A stretch of DNA of 64,000 nt from JABMMZ01 sp040403495 (GCA_040403495.1 JBBAKM010000007.1:1-64000); one strand, 5' to 3'. Numbered from the stretch's first letter, positions 26,172-35,607 are shown. The notes: generated by a model not told the origin, from the letters alone. Numbers and translations: made by a program.

Positions 26172-26825
26172 ATGATTCAATTAAATCCAAAAGTTGACTT
26201 ATATATCAAAGACGGTTGTGGCAGGTGTGCCTTACATGCTACTCCCAAATGCAAGGTGAACAAATGGCAAATTGAGCTTGAAACACTTAGGCAAATAGTG
26301 CTAGAAAGTGGATTAACCGAAGAGCTTAAGTGGGGTGTTCCGGTTTACACCCATTTGGGCAAAAACATACTTACAGTTAGCGCTTTGAAGGATGCGTGTA
26401 TTATTGGCTTTTTCAAAGGTGTATTGATAAAAGACACTCAAAATATGCTGATAAAACAGGGAGAAAATTCACAATCGAGTCGCATAGTTAAATTCACATC
26501 AGAAAACGAAATCTTGAACCATCAAGATACGCTAATTGATTTTATACTTCAAGCCATTCAAATTGAAGAAAATGGACAAAAAGTCGAATTTAAGAAAGAT
26601 GACATTTCTGTTCCTGAAGAATTAACCCAAAAGTTTGAAGAAAATCCAGCCTTTAAAACTGCTTTTTACGAATTGACCCCAGGCAGACAAAAAGGGTATC
26701 TACTCTATTTCAGTCAAGCCAAGCAGTCGGCAACTCGCACACAGAGAATTAACAATTACACTCAAAAAATATTTGAAGGCATTGGTTTTCACGACGAGTA
26801 TAAAATGAATAATAAGAAAAAATAA
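26172..26825 (+). CDS. DUF1801 / YdeI-OmdA family protein
   Basis: 217 residues. The first ~130 resemble DUF1801 (ETLRQIVLESGLTEELKWGVPVYTHLGKNI and the ACIIGFFKG strand). The last ~70, VPEELTQKFEENPAFKTAFYELTPGRQKGYLLYF and after, match the OmdA/YdeI C-terminal domain. Three cysteines near the start (C16, C19, C27) are unusual and might bind a metal. The family is soluble and of unknown activity. It has its own promoter, and a serine hydrolase gene follows 26 bases later. Confidence 0.82.
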   Translation: MIQLNPKVDLYIKDGCGRCALHATPKCKVNKWQIELETLRQIVLESGLTEELKWGVPVYTHLGKNILTVSALKDACIIGFFKGVLIKDTQNMLIKQGENSQSSRIVKFTSENEILNHQDTLIDFILQAIQIEENGQKVEFKKDDISVPEELTQKFEENPAFKTAFYELTPGRQKGYLLYFSQAKQSATRTQRINNYTQKIFEGIGFHDEYKMNNKKK

Positions 26826-26851
26826 AGATTTCATCAATCATTCACTTCAGC

Positions 26852-27898
26852 ATGTTGGAAAAAAAAGCAATCGAATTACAACAGATTTTAGATAACACCA
26901 TTGACGGCAAAAAAGTATTTGGTTGCAATTTTGCAATGAAGTACCAAAATGAATTTTGGCAAGGCACTGCAGGCAATTTCGAAACCGAAGATTCATATTT
27001 CATTGCAAGCACGACTAAGCTTTTTACGACTGCATTAATTTTGAATTTAAGGGCAGCAGGGGCATTGTCGCTCAACGACCCAATTCATTTGTACCTCGAC
27101 AAAAGCATTATTGATAGACTTTTGGTATATAAAGGCACAGATTATTCCGAAAAAATAACCATTCAACACTTATTAAGTCACAGCAGCGGTTTAGCAGATT
27201 ATTTCCAAGAAAAGGAGTCCAATGGGAACAGTTGGGAAGATGAGCTAAAAGAAGGAAGAGACAAGGCTTGGACTTTCGAGGAAGTGCTTACCAAAGCTAA
27301 AAACATGCGTCCGAAATTCGCCCCCGGCAGCAATGGCAAAGCGCATTATTCCGACACAAACTTTCAATTACTTGGTAAAATAATTGAAACTATCACAGGC
27401 AAGAAATACACAAGTTTTTGTGAAGAAACAATCATTCAAGCACTTCAATTAAAACACACCTACCTGTACGAAAACCCTAATGATCAAACACCGCATACCA
27501 TGTATTTCAAAAACGGCGTTTTAAACATTCCTCAAGCAATGGCATCGTTCAAAAGTGACGGCGGTATGGTTTCAAACACAAAGGATTTATTATGCTTTAC
27601 AGAAGCCTTTTTTAATGGTCAGTTGTTCCCCAAGGCATACATTAATGAACTTCAGGTTTGGAAGAGAATATTTTTCCCTATGCAATCAGGGATAGGCATT
27701 CACAGGTTCAAGTTACCTTGGATTTTCAATCCTACAGGCGCTGTTCCTGAAATGATAGGACATTCGGGATTATCGGGCACATTGGCCTATTACAGCCCCA
27801 AACACGAATTATTTATAGTTGGCACAGTAAATCAAATAGCTTATCCAGATTTATCCTTTAAAACGGCCATAAAACTCATTAGAAAGGCGATTCAATAA
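26852..27898 (+). CDS. Serine hydrolase of the beta-lactamase / penicillin-binding family
   Basis: 348 residues of the class C beta-lactamase-like fold. The nucleophile motif is Ser53-Thr-Thr-Lys56 in IASTTKLF, the second motif is Tyr166-Ser-Asp (YSD in place of the YxN of true class C enzymes), and HSGLSG near residue 310 replaces the KTG triad. Relatives include D-alanyl-D-alanine carboxypeptidases, esterases and amidohydrolases, so antibiotic resistance should not be assumed. No signal peptide is visible, so it may be cytosolic or the true start may differ. Probably co-transcribed with the DUF1801 gene. Confidence 0.85.
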   Translation: MLEKKAIELQQILDNTIDGKKVFGCNFAMKYQNEFWQGTAGNFETEDSYFIASTTKLFTTALILNLRAAGALSLNDPIHLYLDKSIIDRLLVYKGTDYSEKITIQHLLSHSSGLADYFQEKESNGNSWEDELKEGRDKAWTFEEVLTKAKNMRPKFAPGSNGKAHYSDTNFQLLGKIIETITGKKYTSFCEETIIQALQLKHTYLYENPNDQTPHTMYFKNGVLNIPQAMASFKSDGGMVSNTKDLLCFTEAFFNGQLFPKAYINELQVWKRIFFPMQSGIGIHRFKLPWIFNPTGAVPEMIGHSGLSGTLAYYSPKHELFIVGTVNQIAYPDLSFKTAIKLIRKAIQ

Positions 27899-27977
27899 AA
27901 ATACTATATATTTTAAATACTATTTAAACAGGGTTTAAACACCCTTTTATCTCAATATTTTAGCCATAGGTTTACCA

Positions 27978-28075
27978 CCGTTCTCGCTCGCATCTTGCGA
28001 GTGATTTACCATACCGCCTCTGGCGCAATTGTGCCGTTGTTGGTCTCGGCTAAGCCGAGTCCTACGACAAACAAG
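27978..28075. repeat. REP-like palindromes before the lipoprotein gene
   Basis: Three hairpins in a row: CTCGCATCTTGCGAG (27987-28001), CCGCCTCTGGCG (28014-28025) and CTCGGCTAAGCCGAG (28045-28059), the last followed by TCCTAC. The same series is found on the other side of the next gene. Confidence 0.85.
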
Positions 28076-28092
28076 CTGGAAAATGAAGTGCA

Positions 28093-28123
28093 TTTGTAAG
28101 AATAGATAAATTCTCTATTTTTG
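28093..28123 (+). promoter_or_regulatory. Promoter of the small lipoprotein gene
   Basis: TTTG (28093-28096), a 19-base spacer and TATTTTTG (28116-28123) fit the Bacteroidota consensus. The ATG follows 53 bases later. Confidence 0.7.
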
Positions 28124-28176
28124 AATCTTACTAAATTGGGATGCGCTAAAAAACAGTAAAAACTCAAAATAAGATT

Positions 28177-28878
28177 ATGCTCCAAAAAACGAAAACACTC
28201 TTAGTCCTTTTCATCCTTTTATTATTGCCTAGCTGCAGCATCAATTCGAATCAATCTATAACAGATGTATTAAAATTTGAAGACATTAAAATCAAACCTC
28301 CTAATTGTCCAAATTACCAATTCGAAAGTATTCAAAAAAATGGTGATAGTATCGTGTTAAAAATAAATTGTAATGAGACCTATTTTTTTTATTTAACAGA
28401 AAGAGAATATTTTATTTACTGTTTAAAAAATCTTAAACCATACTTATTACAAGAGAAATTTATAGATACTATATTTTGTGAGTATAATTACCCTAATCAA
28501 AATAACAGAAAAATGGATTTAAAAACTTCAAAACAGGAGGCTATCAAAGCAATTGAATTGAGAGATTCTATAAACGCTCCATTTTTTCATAAAATTATTG
28601 AAAATGTAATTAACGATTCCAATTACAATAACACTGTAAATTTCATGTCATATATCTACGGAAAATCTACCATAGGGGATTCATACAACTTTTATGACGA
28701 TGCAGATATATTTGATTTTTATTATATCATCAACAATGACATATTGAGTGGGAATAAAGACCCACTGAGTTTAAAAACATTAAAATTGATGGAGACAAAG
28801 ATGAATAAAACCAATCCTACAAGTCCAATTGATGTTCACATTACCTTTATTAAAACTCTTTATTATAAAGGTAAATGA
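28177..28878 (+). CDS. Predicted lipoprotein of unknown function
   Basis: 233 residues. The N-terminus has a hydrophobic segment ending in LLPSC (Cys20), a lipobox, so the mature protein should be attached to a membrane by lipid. The remainder is rich in Asn, Tyr, Lys and Ile with no recognisable domain. It has its own promoter and stands alone. Palindromic repeat groups of the same kind lie on both sides (27978-28075 and 28898-29135), part of them in opposite orientation, which sets this gene apart from its neighbours. Confidence 0.7.
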   Translation: MLQKTKTLLVLFILLLLPSCSINSNQSITDVLKFEDIKIKPPNCPNYQFESIQKNGDSIVLKINCNETYFFYLTEREYFIYCLKNLKPYLLQEKFIDTIFCEYNYPNQNNRKMDLKTSKQEAIKAIELRDSINAPFFHKIIENVINDSNYNNTVNFMSYIYGKSTIGDSYNFYDDADIFDFYYIINNDILSGNKDPLSLKTLKLMETKMNKTNPTSPIDVHITFIKTLYYKGK

Positions 28879-28897
28879 GTTTTAATGAATTTAATCC

Positions 28898-29135
28898 GTT
28901 CTCGCTCGCATCTTGCGAGTGATTAACCACACCCACCGTTCTCAGCGTTCTCGCTCGCATCTTGCGAGTGATTTACCATACCGCCTCTGGCGCAATTAAT
29001 AAATACTTAAGTCGTTGTTGATCTCGGCTAATCCGAGACCAACAACGGCACAATATGAAGTTAAGTAAAAGAGATGCCGGAGGCAAGGTAGGAGTTAACT
29101 CGCAAGATGCGAGCTAGAACTGATGTGAGCTAGAA
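28898..29135. repeat. REP-like palindromes after the lipoprotein gene
   Basis: Two copies of CTCGCATCTTGCGAG (28905-28919 and 28954-28968), then CCGCCTCTGGCG, CTCGGCTAATCCGAG (29023-29037) set inside a longer inverted repeat GTTGTTGATCTCGG/CCGAGACCAACAAC, and an inverted copy CTCGCAAGATGCGAG (29099-29113). No gene is seen in the gap. Confidence 0.85.
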
Positions 29136-29156
29136 CGGGTATAATTTCAAAAAACA

Positions 29157-29852
29157 CTACTTCATTTTGTTCAGATTTGTAAATTCTAAAACTGTTCCAT
29201 CCTTTAAGAAAAGTCTTGAACCTGTGGCGTTCTTTCTGATTTCAACAATGAAATTGTAATTGATTAGATGACTTCTGTGTGCACGATAAAAAAGTGACTC
29301 TGGTAATTTTTCTTCAAAATACTTTAAAGATTTAGTTACACTTATTTGTTTGTCCTCATAGTACAAAACGCAATAACTCCGATTGGCTTGTATTCGACTA
29401 ATTTTATGACAATTAAAAAACTGTGTTTTATCGTGTCCTACCACCATTAACAAATCGTGTTCATCATGTATTGCGAGTTCTTGCTTTTGTTTTTCCTCAA
29501 GCAACTTATGTATACATTCCTTTAGTTCCGATAACACAACAGGCTTAGAAAGAAAAAACCGAACCCTTTCCTTAATTGCATCAATAGCATAGTGTTCGTG
29601 AGCTGTGAACAAAACTACTTTGTTTTTAAGTGAATGTGGCAAACTTTCTATGAATTCAAACCCATTTAATTCTGGCATTTCAACGTCTAAAAAAACAACA
29701 TCTACAGTTACGTTTTCCAATTCTTGCAACGCTATTTTGGGTGATGTGTATGAACCAATGATTAATAACTGAGTTGAAAAAAAATTGTTTACAACCTTTT
29801 CAAAACCATTGATTGCAACTTCTGTATCATCTATTATTATCGCTCTTAACAT
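29157..29852 (-). CDS. LytTR-family response regulator
   Basis: 231 residues. The receiver domain (1-120) has the acidic pair Asp8/Asp9, the phospho-acceptor Asp56 in VVFLDVEMP, and the switch residues near FTAHEHY and SKPV. A LytTR DNA-binding domain follows (about 135-231) with KSLKYFEEKLP and RAHRSHLINYNFIVEIRK. It lies 12 bases after the sensor kinase gene and is surely its partner. LytTR regulators in Bacteroidota often control surface or polysaccharide genes. The closest relative in the window is the regulator at 43086-43814. Confidence 0.93.
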   Translation of the reverse strand: MLRAIIIDDTEVAINGFEKVVNNFFSTQLLIIGSYTSPKIALQELENVTVDVVFLDVEMPELNGFEFIESLPHSLKNKVVLFTAHEHYAIDAIKERVRFFLSKPVVLSELKECIHKLLEEKQKQELAIHDEHDLLMVVGHDKTQFFNCHKISRIQANRSYCVLYYEDKQISVTKSLKYFEEKLPESLFYRAHRSHLINYNFIVEIRKNATGSRLFLKDGTVLEFTNLNKMK

Positions 29853-29864
29853 CTATTTTTTGAC

Positions 29865-32789
29865 TTAATTTTTATTTTCGGGTTCTACTAAATAAGGTAT
29901 ATTAAGTGTAACACGTGTACCCGTTTCTAAATTTGATTCATTGCCTATATTTTCAATCGTAAAAAAAGATTCAATTTTTAATAGTTTACTGTAAGCTTTT
30001 AATCTATTTTGAATATTATCCAAACCATAAGACTTTCTCTCTGATACCTTTTTATTATACCCTACGCCATTGTCTGTAATTATTACATTCAATAGCTTGT
30101 CTTTGAGTTTAACATCAAGTTGAATACGGTTTAATTGCTGTTTATGAGGAACCAATCCATGAATGATTGCATTTTCTACAAAAGGCTGAAATATCATCGT
30201 AGGCACTTTAACATTTGTTATGGTGGCGCTTGATGTGTCTGAGAAAAAACGATAGTCAAAATCTATGTTTATATTCCTTATGAGACCTTCTAGTTTAATA
30301 TACTCTTTAATAGTTTCTATTTCTTGTTCTAATGATATGAAACTGTAATCAGATTTCTCCAAAATGCTTCGCATTACTTTACCATATTGCCCTATGAACT
30401 CAAAAGCTTTTTCCTTGTCATTATCCAAAACTACACTTTGCAAACTCATTAATGAGTTGCTTAAGTAATGAGGATTAATTTGAGCTCTCAATGCTTTAAG
30501 TTCGCTTTCAAGCAAGACTAATTCTCTTTTTAGCGTATTTTGCTTTAACTTAAAATAGAACTTACTTATGTAAACAGCAAGAATAATTAATATCAAACCA
30601 TAAATCAAAATGGCTATTTGAGAGCTATACCAAGCTGGTTCAACTATTAATTTAATTTTTTTATAGCTTTTAACATCTGAATCTTTATTCTTCCTAAAAT
30701 ACACATTGTAAGTTCCTCTTTTCAAGGAATATAAAATCAATTCAAAGTTATTTAAGAGTATCCATTTGTCACTTATTTCTGGAATTTTATATTCAATATT
30801 TGTATGGTTTAGTAAATCAATATCCGCTAAAGCAAGTTTCATTGTAAAATCAGCAAATCCTTCTTTTAAATAATATTGATAACTTAATGGTTGCTTATCT
30901 CCATTATAATCTATTTGTTGAATTATAATTGGATTATTGTTCTTATAAGGGATATATGTATTAGGATCAAAAACTACTATGCCAGACATATTAGACAATG
31001 CAAATCTATCATCACTTAATCTTACGCCAGAGTTGTAAAACCTTCCATTAAACTCTTTATTTATTAAGCCATTATTTGTATCAAATCTATAAATTTGCAA
31101 TTCATTTTTAGGGTTTTTTTCAAACCCCAAAACCTCATTTTTTTCTATTAAAACCAATCCACTGTTTGTTGGAATCCAATAATTTCCTTTTTTATCCACT
31201 AGGTAATAATGAGCAAAATTTAATACTCCATTAGGATCATTAAAAAACTTACTAATCTTCAAATCCTTATCCATCCAATAAATACCAGAACCATACGTAA
31301 ATACCCAATATTTATTAATACTTGAATCATACTTGACAAACCTTACTTCCTTTCCTATTAATTCATTAATAATTTTCGACTTTTGGGTTAACAAATCATA
31401 TAATTCAATCCCATCTTTTTCTCTTACTAAAAGCCACTGGCTTGGTTTATAAAACTCATGTGCAGAAGAAATTGTAAAATTTACCTTTAAGACATTCTCT
31501 AATTTGTTTTTCCCATTTAAGCAAAGCAATTTATTCCTGTGTAACACATATATTTTTCCTTTACTTAAAAATGCATCTGTATAAAACTTTTCATTCGCTT
31601 CCGACGAAATATCCACTTTGTACTTTTTACAAGATTTGTCACTTATATAATAAACCGAGTCTTTGTTAAATAAGCATATTTCACTGCTGTTGATATTTAT
31701 TGCGGCAGAAAAAAAATTGACAAACTGGAAGTTTTTGAATACACTTGAATTAAATGATAAAGGCATTCCTAAAGAATTAACAAAAACTCGATAAACCTCC
31801 GCTTTTTCTTCCTCCCTTAAAGGATTTAATTCATTTTTAAAAAGACTTGGTTGTAGCAAATACAATCCATTTGTTGCGGAGTAAAAAATAGTTACTTTTT
31901 CATTTTTTAAATAGACAGATCTTTTTAAACTCTTATCCTCAATCCCATGCTTATTTATCTGTTTAAAATTCAATTTATTGTCTAAAATTATAACTTTAAA
32001 CAAATCAGAACCTACATGTAAATCTATTTCATTGTTATTTTTATTAAATATTAAACTCGAGAGGTCAATTTTTCTATTTAAAATTTTTGGCAAATCATAA
32101 ACTGCTTCTATTCTATCCTTATAAATCACATATAATTTTTTCGAGTAACTTAACATAGCAAGCCGGTTGTTAAATACAAAACCTGCATTAGAGAAAAATA
32201 AATGATCTATATTTGGTACTTTTTTGTCCTTGCCAAAAAAAATTTGATCTAAATTAACTTGATACCAAGTACTACTATCTAAATCATAATAAAAAACACC
32301 ATCATTTATATGATTAAAATTCCTTACAGTTGAAAATAAAACAGGATTTTCCTCTTTAAAAATCAATTCATAATTACCATTTACAATACAATTTTTCCCA
32401 AAAACCAAACTTGAATCATAAATTAATTCAGAATTTTTATTGACCTTAAAAAAACGATTATCAGATGATTTAATTACCAATTCACCATTTTCTCTTCTTT
32501 GAATTTTATCAAAACGATTATTTTTAATTGAAGGAAAGTTAATACTAGAATAATTAAAGAAACTTCTTCCATTATATCTACTTAGGCCTGATTGTGTAGC
32601 TATCCAAACAAATCCGTTTTTATCGCTATTCACATCATTAATTAGATTACTGGGTAAGCCATTTTCGTTAGTATAATGCTTTATCAAATAATCATTCTCA
32701 TGTACTTTTTGTGAAGTAGCTGTATAGTTAAAAACCAAGAGCAAAACAATCAAAAACAAATCCTTTAAACCCTTTATTGTGCAATTCAT
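29865..32789 (-). CDS. Reg_prop/Y_Y_Y sensor histidine kinase (LytS-type kinase domain)
   Basis: 974 residues. A signal peptide/anchor segment near 10-27 is followed by a long periplasmic sensor with propeller-type blades (first blade with GLPSNLINDVNSDKNGFVWIATQSGL) and a Y_Y_Y-like domain ahead of the single membrane helix at about 728-750. The cytosolic end has the His_kinase family motif QINPHYLSNSLMSL, with His774 as the phospho-acceptor, then QPFVENAIIHG (N box) and DNGVG (G box). The usual PHFLFN reads PHYLSN, a slight departure. It is cotranscribed with its LytTR partner. The signal sensed is unknown. Confidence 0.92.
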   Translation of the reverse strand: MNCTIKGLKDLFLIVLLLVFNYTATSQKVHENDYLIKHYTNENGLPSNLINDVNSDKNGFVWIATQSGLSRYNGRSFFNYSSINFPSIKNNRFDKIQRRENGELVIKSSDNRFFKVNKNSELIYDSSLVFGKNCIVNGNYELIFKEENPVLFSTVRNFNHINDGVFYYDLDSSTWYQVNLDQIFFGKDKKVPNIDHLFFSNAGFVFNNRLAMLSYSKKLYVIYKDRIEAVYDLPKILNRKIDLSSLIFNKNNNEIDLHVGSDLFKVIILDNKLNFKQINKHGIEDKSLKRSVYLKNEKVTIFYSATNGLYLLQPSLFKNELNPLREEEKAEVYRVFVNSLGMPLSFNSSVFKNFQFVNFFSAAININSSEICLFNKDSVYYISDKSCKKYKVDISSEANEKFYTDAFLSKGKIYVLHRNKLLCLNGKNKLENVLKVNFTISSAHEFYKPSQWLLVREKDGIELYDLLTQKSKIINELIGKEVRFVKYDSSINKYWVFTYGSGIYWMDKDLKISKFFNDPNGVLNFAHYYLVDKKGNYWIPTNSGLVLIEKNEVLGFEKNPKNELQIYRFDTNNGLINKEFNGRFYNSGVRLSDDRFALSNMSGIVVFDPNTYIPYKNNNPIIIQQIDYNGDKQPLSYQYYLKEGFADFTMKLALADIDLLNHTNIEYKIPEISDKWILLNNFELILYSLKRGTYNVYFRKNKDSDVKSYKKIKLIVEPAWYSSQIAILIYGLILIILAVYISKFYFKLKQNTLKRELVLLESELKALRAQINPHYLSNSLMSLQSVVLDNDKEKAFEFIGQYGKVMRSILEKSDYSFISLEQEIETIKEYIKLEGLIRNINIDFDYRFFSDTSSATITNVKVPTMIFQPFVENAIIHGLVPHKQQLNRIQLDVKLKDKLLNVIITDNGVGYNKKVSERKSYGLDNIQNRLKAYSKLLKIESFFTIENIGNESNLETGTRVTLNIPYLVEPENKN

Positions 32790-33177
32790 TGTACTAAAAA
32801 AAAAGATAAATTCACAATTTCAACACAAGTTATACAATATTGTTTTAAACTATGAAGTCGCAAAATTAACTATTAGTGTGAAATAATTTAAAAGATTTTC
32901 TGACAAGAATATGTTTTAAACATATTTTAATAACAATCTTCACATTTAGTTAATTGAGCACTCTTCATTAAGTAGTATTTTTTTGCTTGTTTTAATACTA
33001 TCATTTCAACATTTATTGAATAAAACCAATAACCTAAATTATATTTTTGCATAATTTAACCCATTTAAGCTGTTATTGTTGTTTTTTAATTTCTGCATAT
33101 TTGAATTAGTTCATTTACAAAACTTTTTTTTATAATCCCTTTCTTTTATACTTGGCCGTGCATTTTTTACCGCTCTT
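32790..33177. other. Long AT-rich gap upstream of the sensor kinase
   Basis: No open frame with protein-like composition and no RNA gene is seen. A minus-strand -7 candidate (CAAAATTA at 32861-32868, reading TAATTTTG) lies 72 bases before the kinase start without a clear -33 box. Confidence 0.4.
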
Positions 33178-33221
33178 TGATAAACTCAGAACAGGCTCCA
33201 GCGCTGAGGTCGCTGAGGGGT
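33178..33221. repeat. GATAAACTCAGAACAGG repeat, copy 1
   Basis: GATAAACTCAGAACAGG, then CTCCAGCGCTGAGGTCGC and TGAGGGG. A near-identical copy is at 39477-39515, so the two frame the whole exported-protein block between 33 and 39.5 kb. Confidence 0.75.
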
Positions 33222-33424
33222 TATTCACTAAGTCGCCTTATTATAATATATTTCCTTGATAATTAATCCATTGAATAAGATATTATTTGACCTTCGGTAT
33301 GAAACTCTCTTGCAAAGTTTGAAACATAAAAATGAACAACTTGCGCTTGAACCACTAATACTTTCTGCCATTTTCCACAAGAAGTGCCTTTTAGTGGTGG
33401 TTTTAATTGAAATTATTGCACTTA

Positions 33425-33586
33425 TCAAAACTCTAGAAAAAATAGTTTTTTGTTTGTTGACACCAATATAGAATTATTATTAATAGAAGTTGGATTATCC
33501 ACTATTTTCATTTGTGATTTTGCTTCTTTAATAAAGAACCCTAAAAAAAATAGGCTTGAGGTTTGGCTTTTAGTTGTTTTTTTCAT
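33425..33586 (-). pseudogene. 5' relic of a third exported-protein paralogue
   Basis: From the ATG at 33586 the minus strand reads MKKTTKSQTSSLFFLG, then QMKIVDNPTSINNNSIL and VSTNKKLFFLEF, stop. This lines up with the start of the two intact paralogues upstream (MKKTSKLLILFFLGLFAQ, QVKVGDNPTTINSNSIL, ESTNKGLLLPRV). In another frame the likeness goes on for about ten more residues (SRVLISAI against PRVSLSAI), so at least one frameshift has occurred. The signal peptide is also damaged. It is a decayed copy with the rest deleted. Confidence 0.8.
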
Positions 33587-33619
33587 TTTTTTAAATATCC
33601 TAATAAAATCTAAATAAAC

Positions 33620-35056
33620 TTAATTAATCCTTTTAGCAGACATCCAACTTTTACCATTTGCATCTGACAAAGTATAGCCTGAATTTGATGCCGCTTGAGA
33701 ATAAATCCTTAATTTATATATTGCGGAACCTGTAGTGGTTACAAAATACTTACCATAACCGACACCTTGAACATTTAAAGAAAGTGCACTATATGTAGCT
33801 TGTGTTTCAGTATCACTAATCACTCCATTTGAAGATGATGTTAATACACCACTTACGCCTCCTGGTGTAGCTATATTAAAGCCTCTTAAACTCCATTCTA
33901 TTTCCCAAACTCCAGCAGATGGTATTGTTATTGAAATATAATCTGTTGCAGTTGATGGGCTAGTTCCGGATGCAATAACCAAATTTGCACCAATTATTGG
34001 AGAAACAAATATAGGAAACACTGTTCTACTTATCATTCTCCATGCTGTTCCTGTACTTTGAATTGTAATCGAACTCAATGTAGGAATTATAGTTGTTGAA
34101 ATTCCATTTGTACCTAAAACATTTGATGCAAAAGACTTATCTACAGGACCAGAGTTAGCAACTACATATATCCTACCTGGACAAGATGAAGCACTTGGAA
34201 GCGTTACAGTTTGAGTTGTGGCATCATTAAGAAATATAGTGTGGTCTTTGTTTCCTAATGTATATGTTGCACCTGTTATTCCTTTTGCAATTGGCGCAAA
34301 AGATCCTGATAATTCTAGTGTACTTGTTGGAGTTGTTGTACCAATTCCGACATCTCCATTATGTAATATTCTCATTCGTTCCTGTTCACTTGTATTACCA
34401 AGTGATGTCGTAGAAAATACTAGGTTTCCTCCCCCTTCTGTAGTAGTTTGATTTTCTGCTGTCAAGGCATTTATAGATGCATTTCTATTGTATGTAGTTC
34501 CGTTTGCGCTCTGAAACAATATTCCCGCTACTGCTGATCCTGAAACAAGTGCAGTGTTTACTGAAGGGTCTGCATTGTTAGTTTTACGAATTGTAATCCA
34601 TGCATTATTACCATTAGTAGTTGTTCCCCTAGTAATAGAAAAGTTTTGAATCGTTCCTCTAAAATCAAGAGATCTGTTTTCCATATTTACTATTCTATTG
34701 CTTTTTAGAGTTCCATCAACCGTATAAATATTTTGTAGGTTTAAAGCATCTGCAATTTGAACCCATTGAGTGCCATCGTTATAATAAAAACCAGGGCTTA
34801 CATTATTTGGAGCAGTTCCTGCAGTAGCAGTGTTATAGACTGTCATACCTGAAATATGCGCGTTTAATGGCGAAGCATTATTAATGGCACTTAGAGAAAC
34901 TCTAGGCAAAAGCAAGCCTTTATTTGTGGACTCGAGTTCTAGAATAGAATTGGAATTAATCGTGGTTGGGTTATCACCCACTTTTACTTGGGAATATGTT
35001 TCTTGAGATAATAATCCTAAAAAGAGAAGGATTAGGAGTTTGATTGTTTGTTTCAT
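33620..35056 (-). CDS. Exported repeat protein, paralogue of the S74 tail-fibre protein
   Basis: 478 residues. A signal peptide (MKQTIKLLILLFLGLLSQETYS) is followed by a ~75-residue N-terminal domain (QVKVGDNPTTINSNSILELE to NDGTQWVQIADA) nearly the same as that of the 709-residue protein at 36.7 kb. The middle has Asn/Thr/Gly-rich beta-structured repeats including GDVGIGTTTPTSTLELSG, a motif common in tail-fibre-like Bacteroidota proteins. The C-terminus (TSNSGYTLSDANGKSWMSAKRIN) lacks both the S74 chaperone domain and a T9SS sorting signal. A start 27 codons further upstream would be read from the dispersed repeat, so the ATG at 35056 is chosen. Probably surface or secreted. Confidence 0.75.
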   Translation of the reverse strand: MKQTIKLLILLFLGLLSQETYSQVKVGDNPTTINSNSILELESTNKGLLLPRVSLSAINNASPLNAHISGMTVYNTATAGTAPNNVSPGFYYNDGTQWVQIADALNLQNIYTVDGTLKSNRIVNMENRSLDFRGTIQNFSITRGTTTNGNNAWITIRKTNNADPSVNTALVSGSAVAGILFQSANGTTYNRNASINALTAENQTTTEGGGNLVFSTTSLGNTSEQERMRILHNGDVGIGTTTPTSTLELSGSFAPIAKGITGATYTLGNKDHTIFLNDATTQTVTLPSASSCPGRIYVVANSGPVDKSFASNVLGTNGISTTIIPTLSSITIQSTGTAWRMISRTVFPIFVSPIIGANLVIASGTSPSTATDYISITIPSAGVWEIEWSLRGFNIATPGGVSGVLTSSSNGVISDTETQATYSALSLNVQGVGYGKYFVTTTGSAIYKLRIYSQAASNSGYTLSDANGKSWMSAKRIN

Positions 35057-35108
35057 TTTTATTATATTTTTGTTGTTTTTTTGAATTCTTATTTTCTCAC
35101 TTCGGAGG

Positions 35109-35190
35109 CATTCACCACAGAGGCACAAAGAGCACAAAGATTTCCTCAGTATTCTCCGTGACTTTGTGGTGCTTTTTTTTTACCACGGAG
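35109..35190. repeat. 80-bp direct repeat, left copy
   Basis: Begins CATTCACCACAGAGGCAC and ends TACCACGGAG. It matches 35661-35740 in the same orientation at 78 of 80 aligned bases plus a 2-base difference in the T run. Within it CACCACAGAGGCACAAAG faces CTTTGTGGTG, so it can form a hairpin. Confidence 0.93.
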
Positions 35191-35226
35191 TCAACCTCCA
35201 TAGGCGGACAGACACATGCACAAAGA

Positions 35227-35607
35227 TTATAAATAACCATTAATAGTCCTTTTAACTCCATTCTTTAATAACACTTCGTTAAAATTGATTAATAACCCTA
35301 GTTTCAAATTTTTAAGTTTTAAATAGGTAAGGAGTTGTGCAGTATGAATATCCGCTAATGCTTCAACACTTTTAATCTCTATAATTACTTTATTTTCAAC
35401 TAGTGCATCTATTCTATATCCTGCATCGAGTTTTACATTTTTATAAACTACTGGTAGTGATTGCTGTTGATATACTTCCAATCCCATTTGCCTAAGTTCG
35501 TAAACTAAACATACTTCGTAGGTACTTTCTAAAAGCCCTGGACCAAGATGCCTATGTACTTCTATTGCTGCACCGATTACTATTGTTGAAATTTCGTTTT
35601 CTGTCAT
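35227..35607 (-). CDS. GxxExxY family protein
   Basis: 126 residues. The defining motif is Gly24-x-x-Glu27-x-x-Tyr30 in GPGLLESTYE. Further on Asp67, then Glu77-Ile-Lys79 in VIIEIKS, form a PD-(D/E)xK-like nuclease core, and the length is complete. Function is not established; nuclease activity is an inference from fold. It sits between two almost identical 80-bp repeats, with 36-53 bases on each side, and interrupts a run of exported-protein genes, which suggests insertion as a unit. Its ATG is just inside the right flank, so the promoter may be in the repeat. Confidence 0.92.
   Translation of the reverse strand: MTENEISTIVIGAAIEVHRHLGPGLLESTYEVCLVYELRQMGLEVYQQQSLPVVYKNVKLDAGYRIDALVENKVIIEIKSVEALADIHTAQLLTYLKLKNLKLGLLINFNEVLLKNGVKRTINGYL

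Noticed and set aside
26852..27898. Beta-lactamase conferring antibiotic resistance
   Set aside because: Only the general fold motifs are present and the second and third motifs differ from true class C enzymes; no signal peptide is visible.
33256..33471. 71-codon plus-strand frame
   Set aside because: It is antisense to the decayed exported-protein relic and has no supporting signals.
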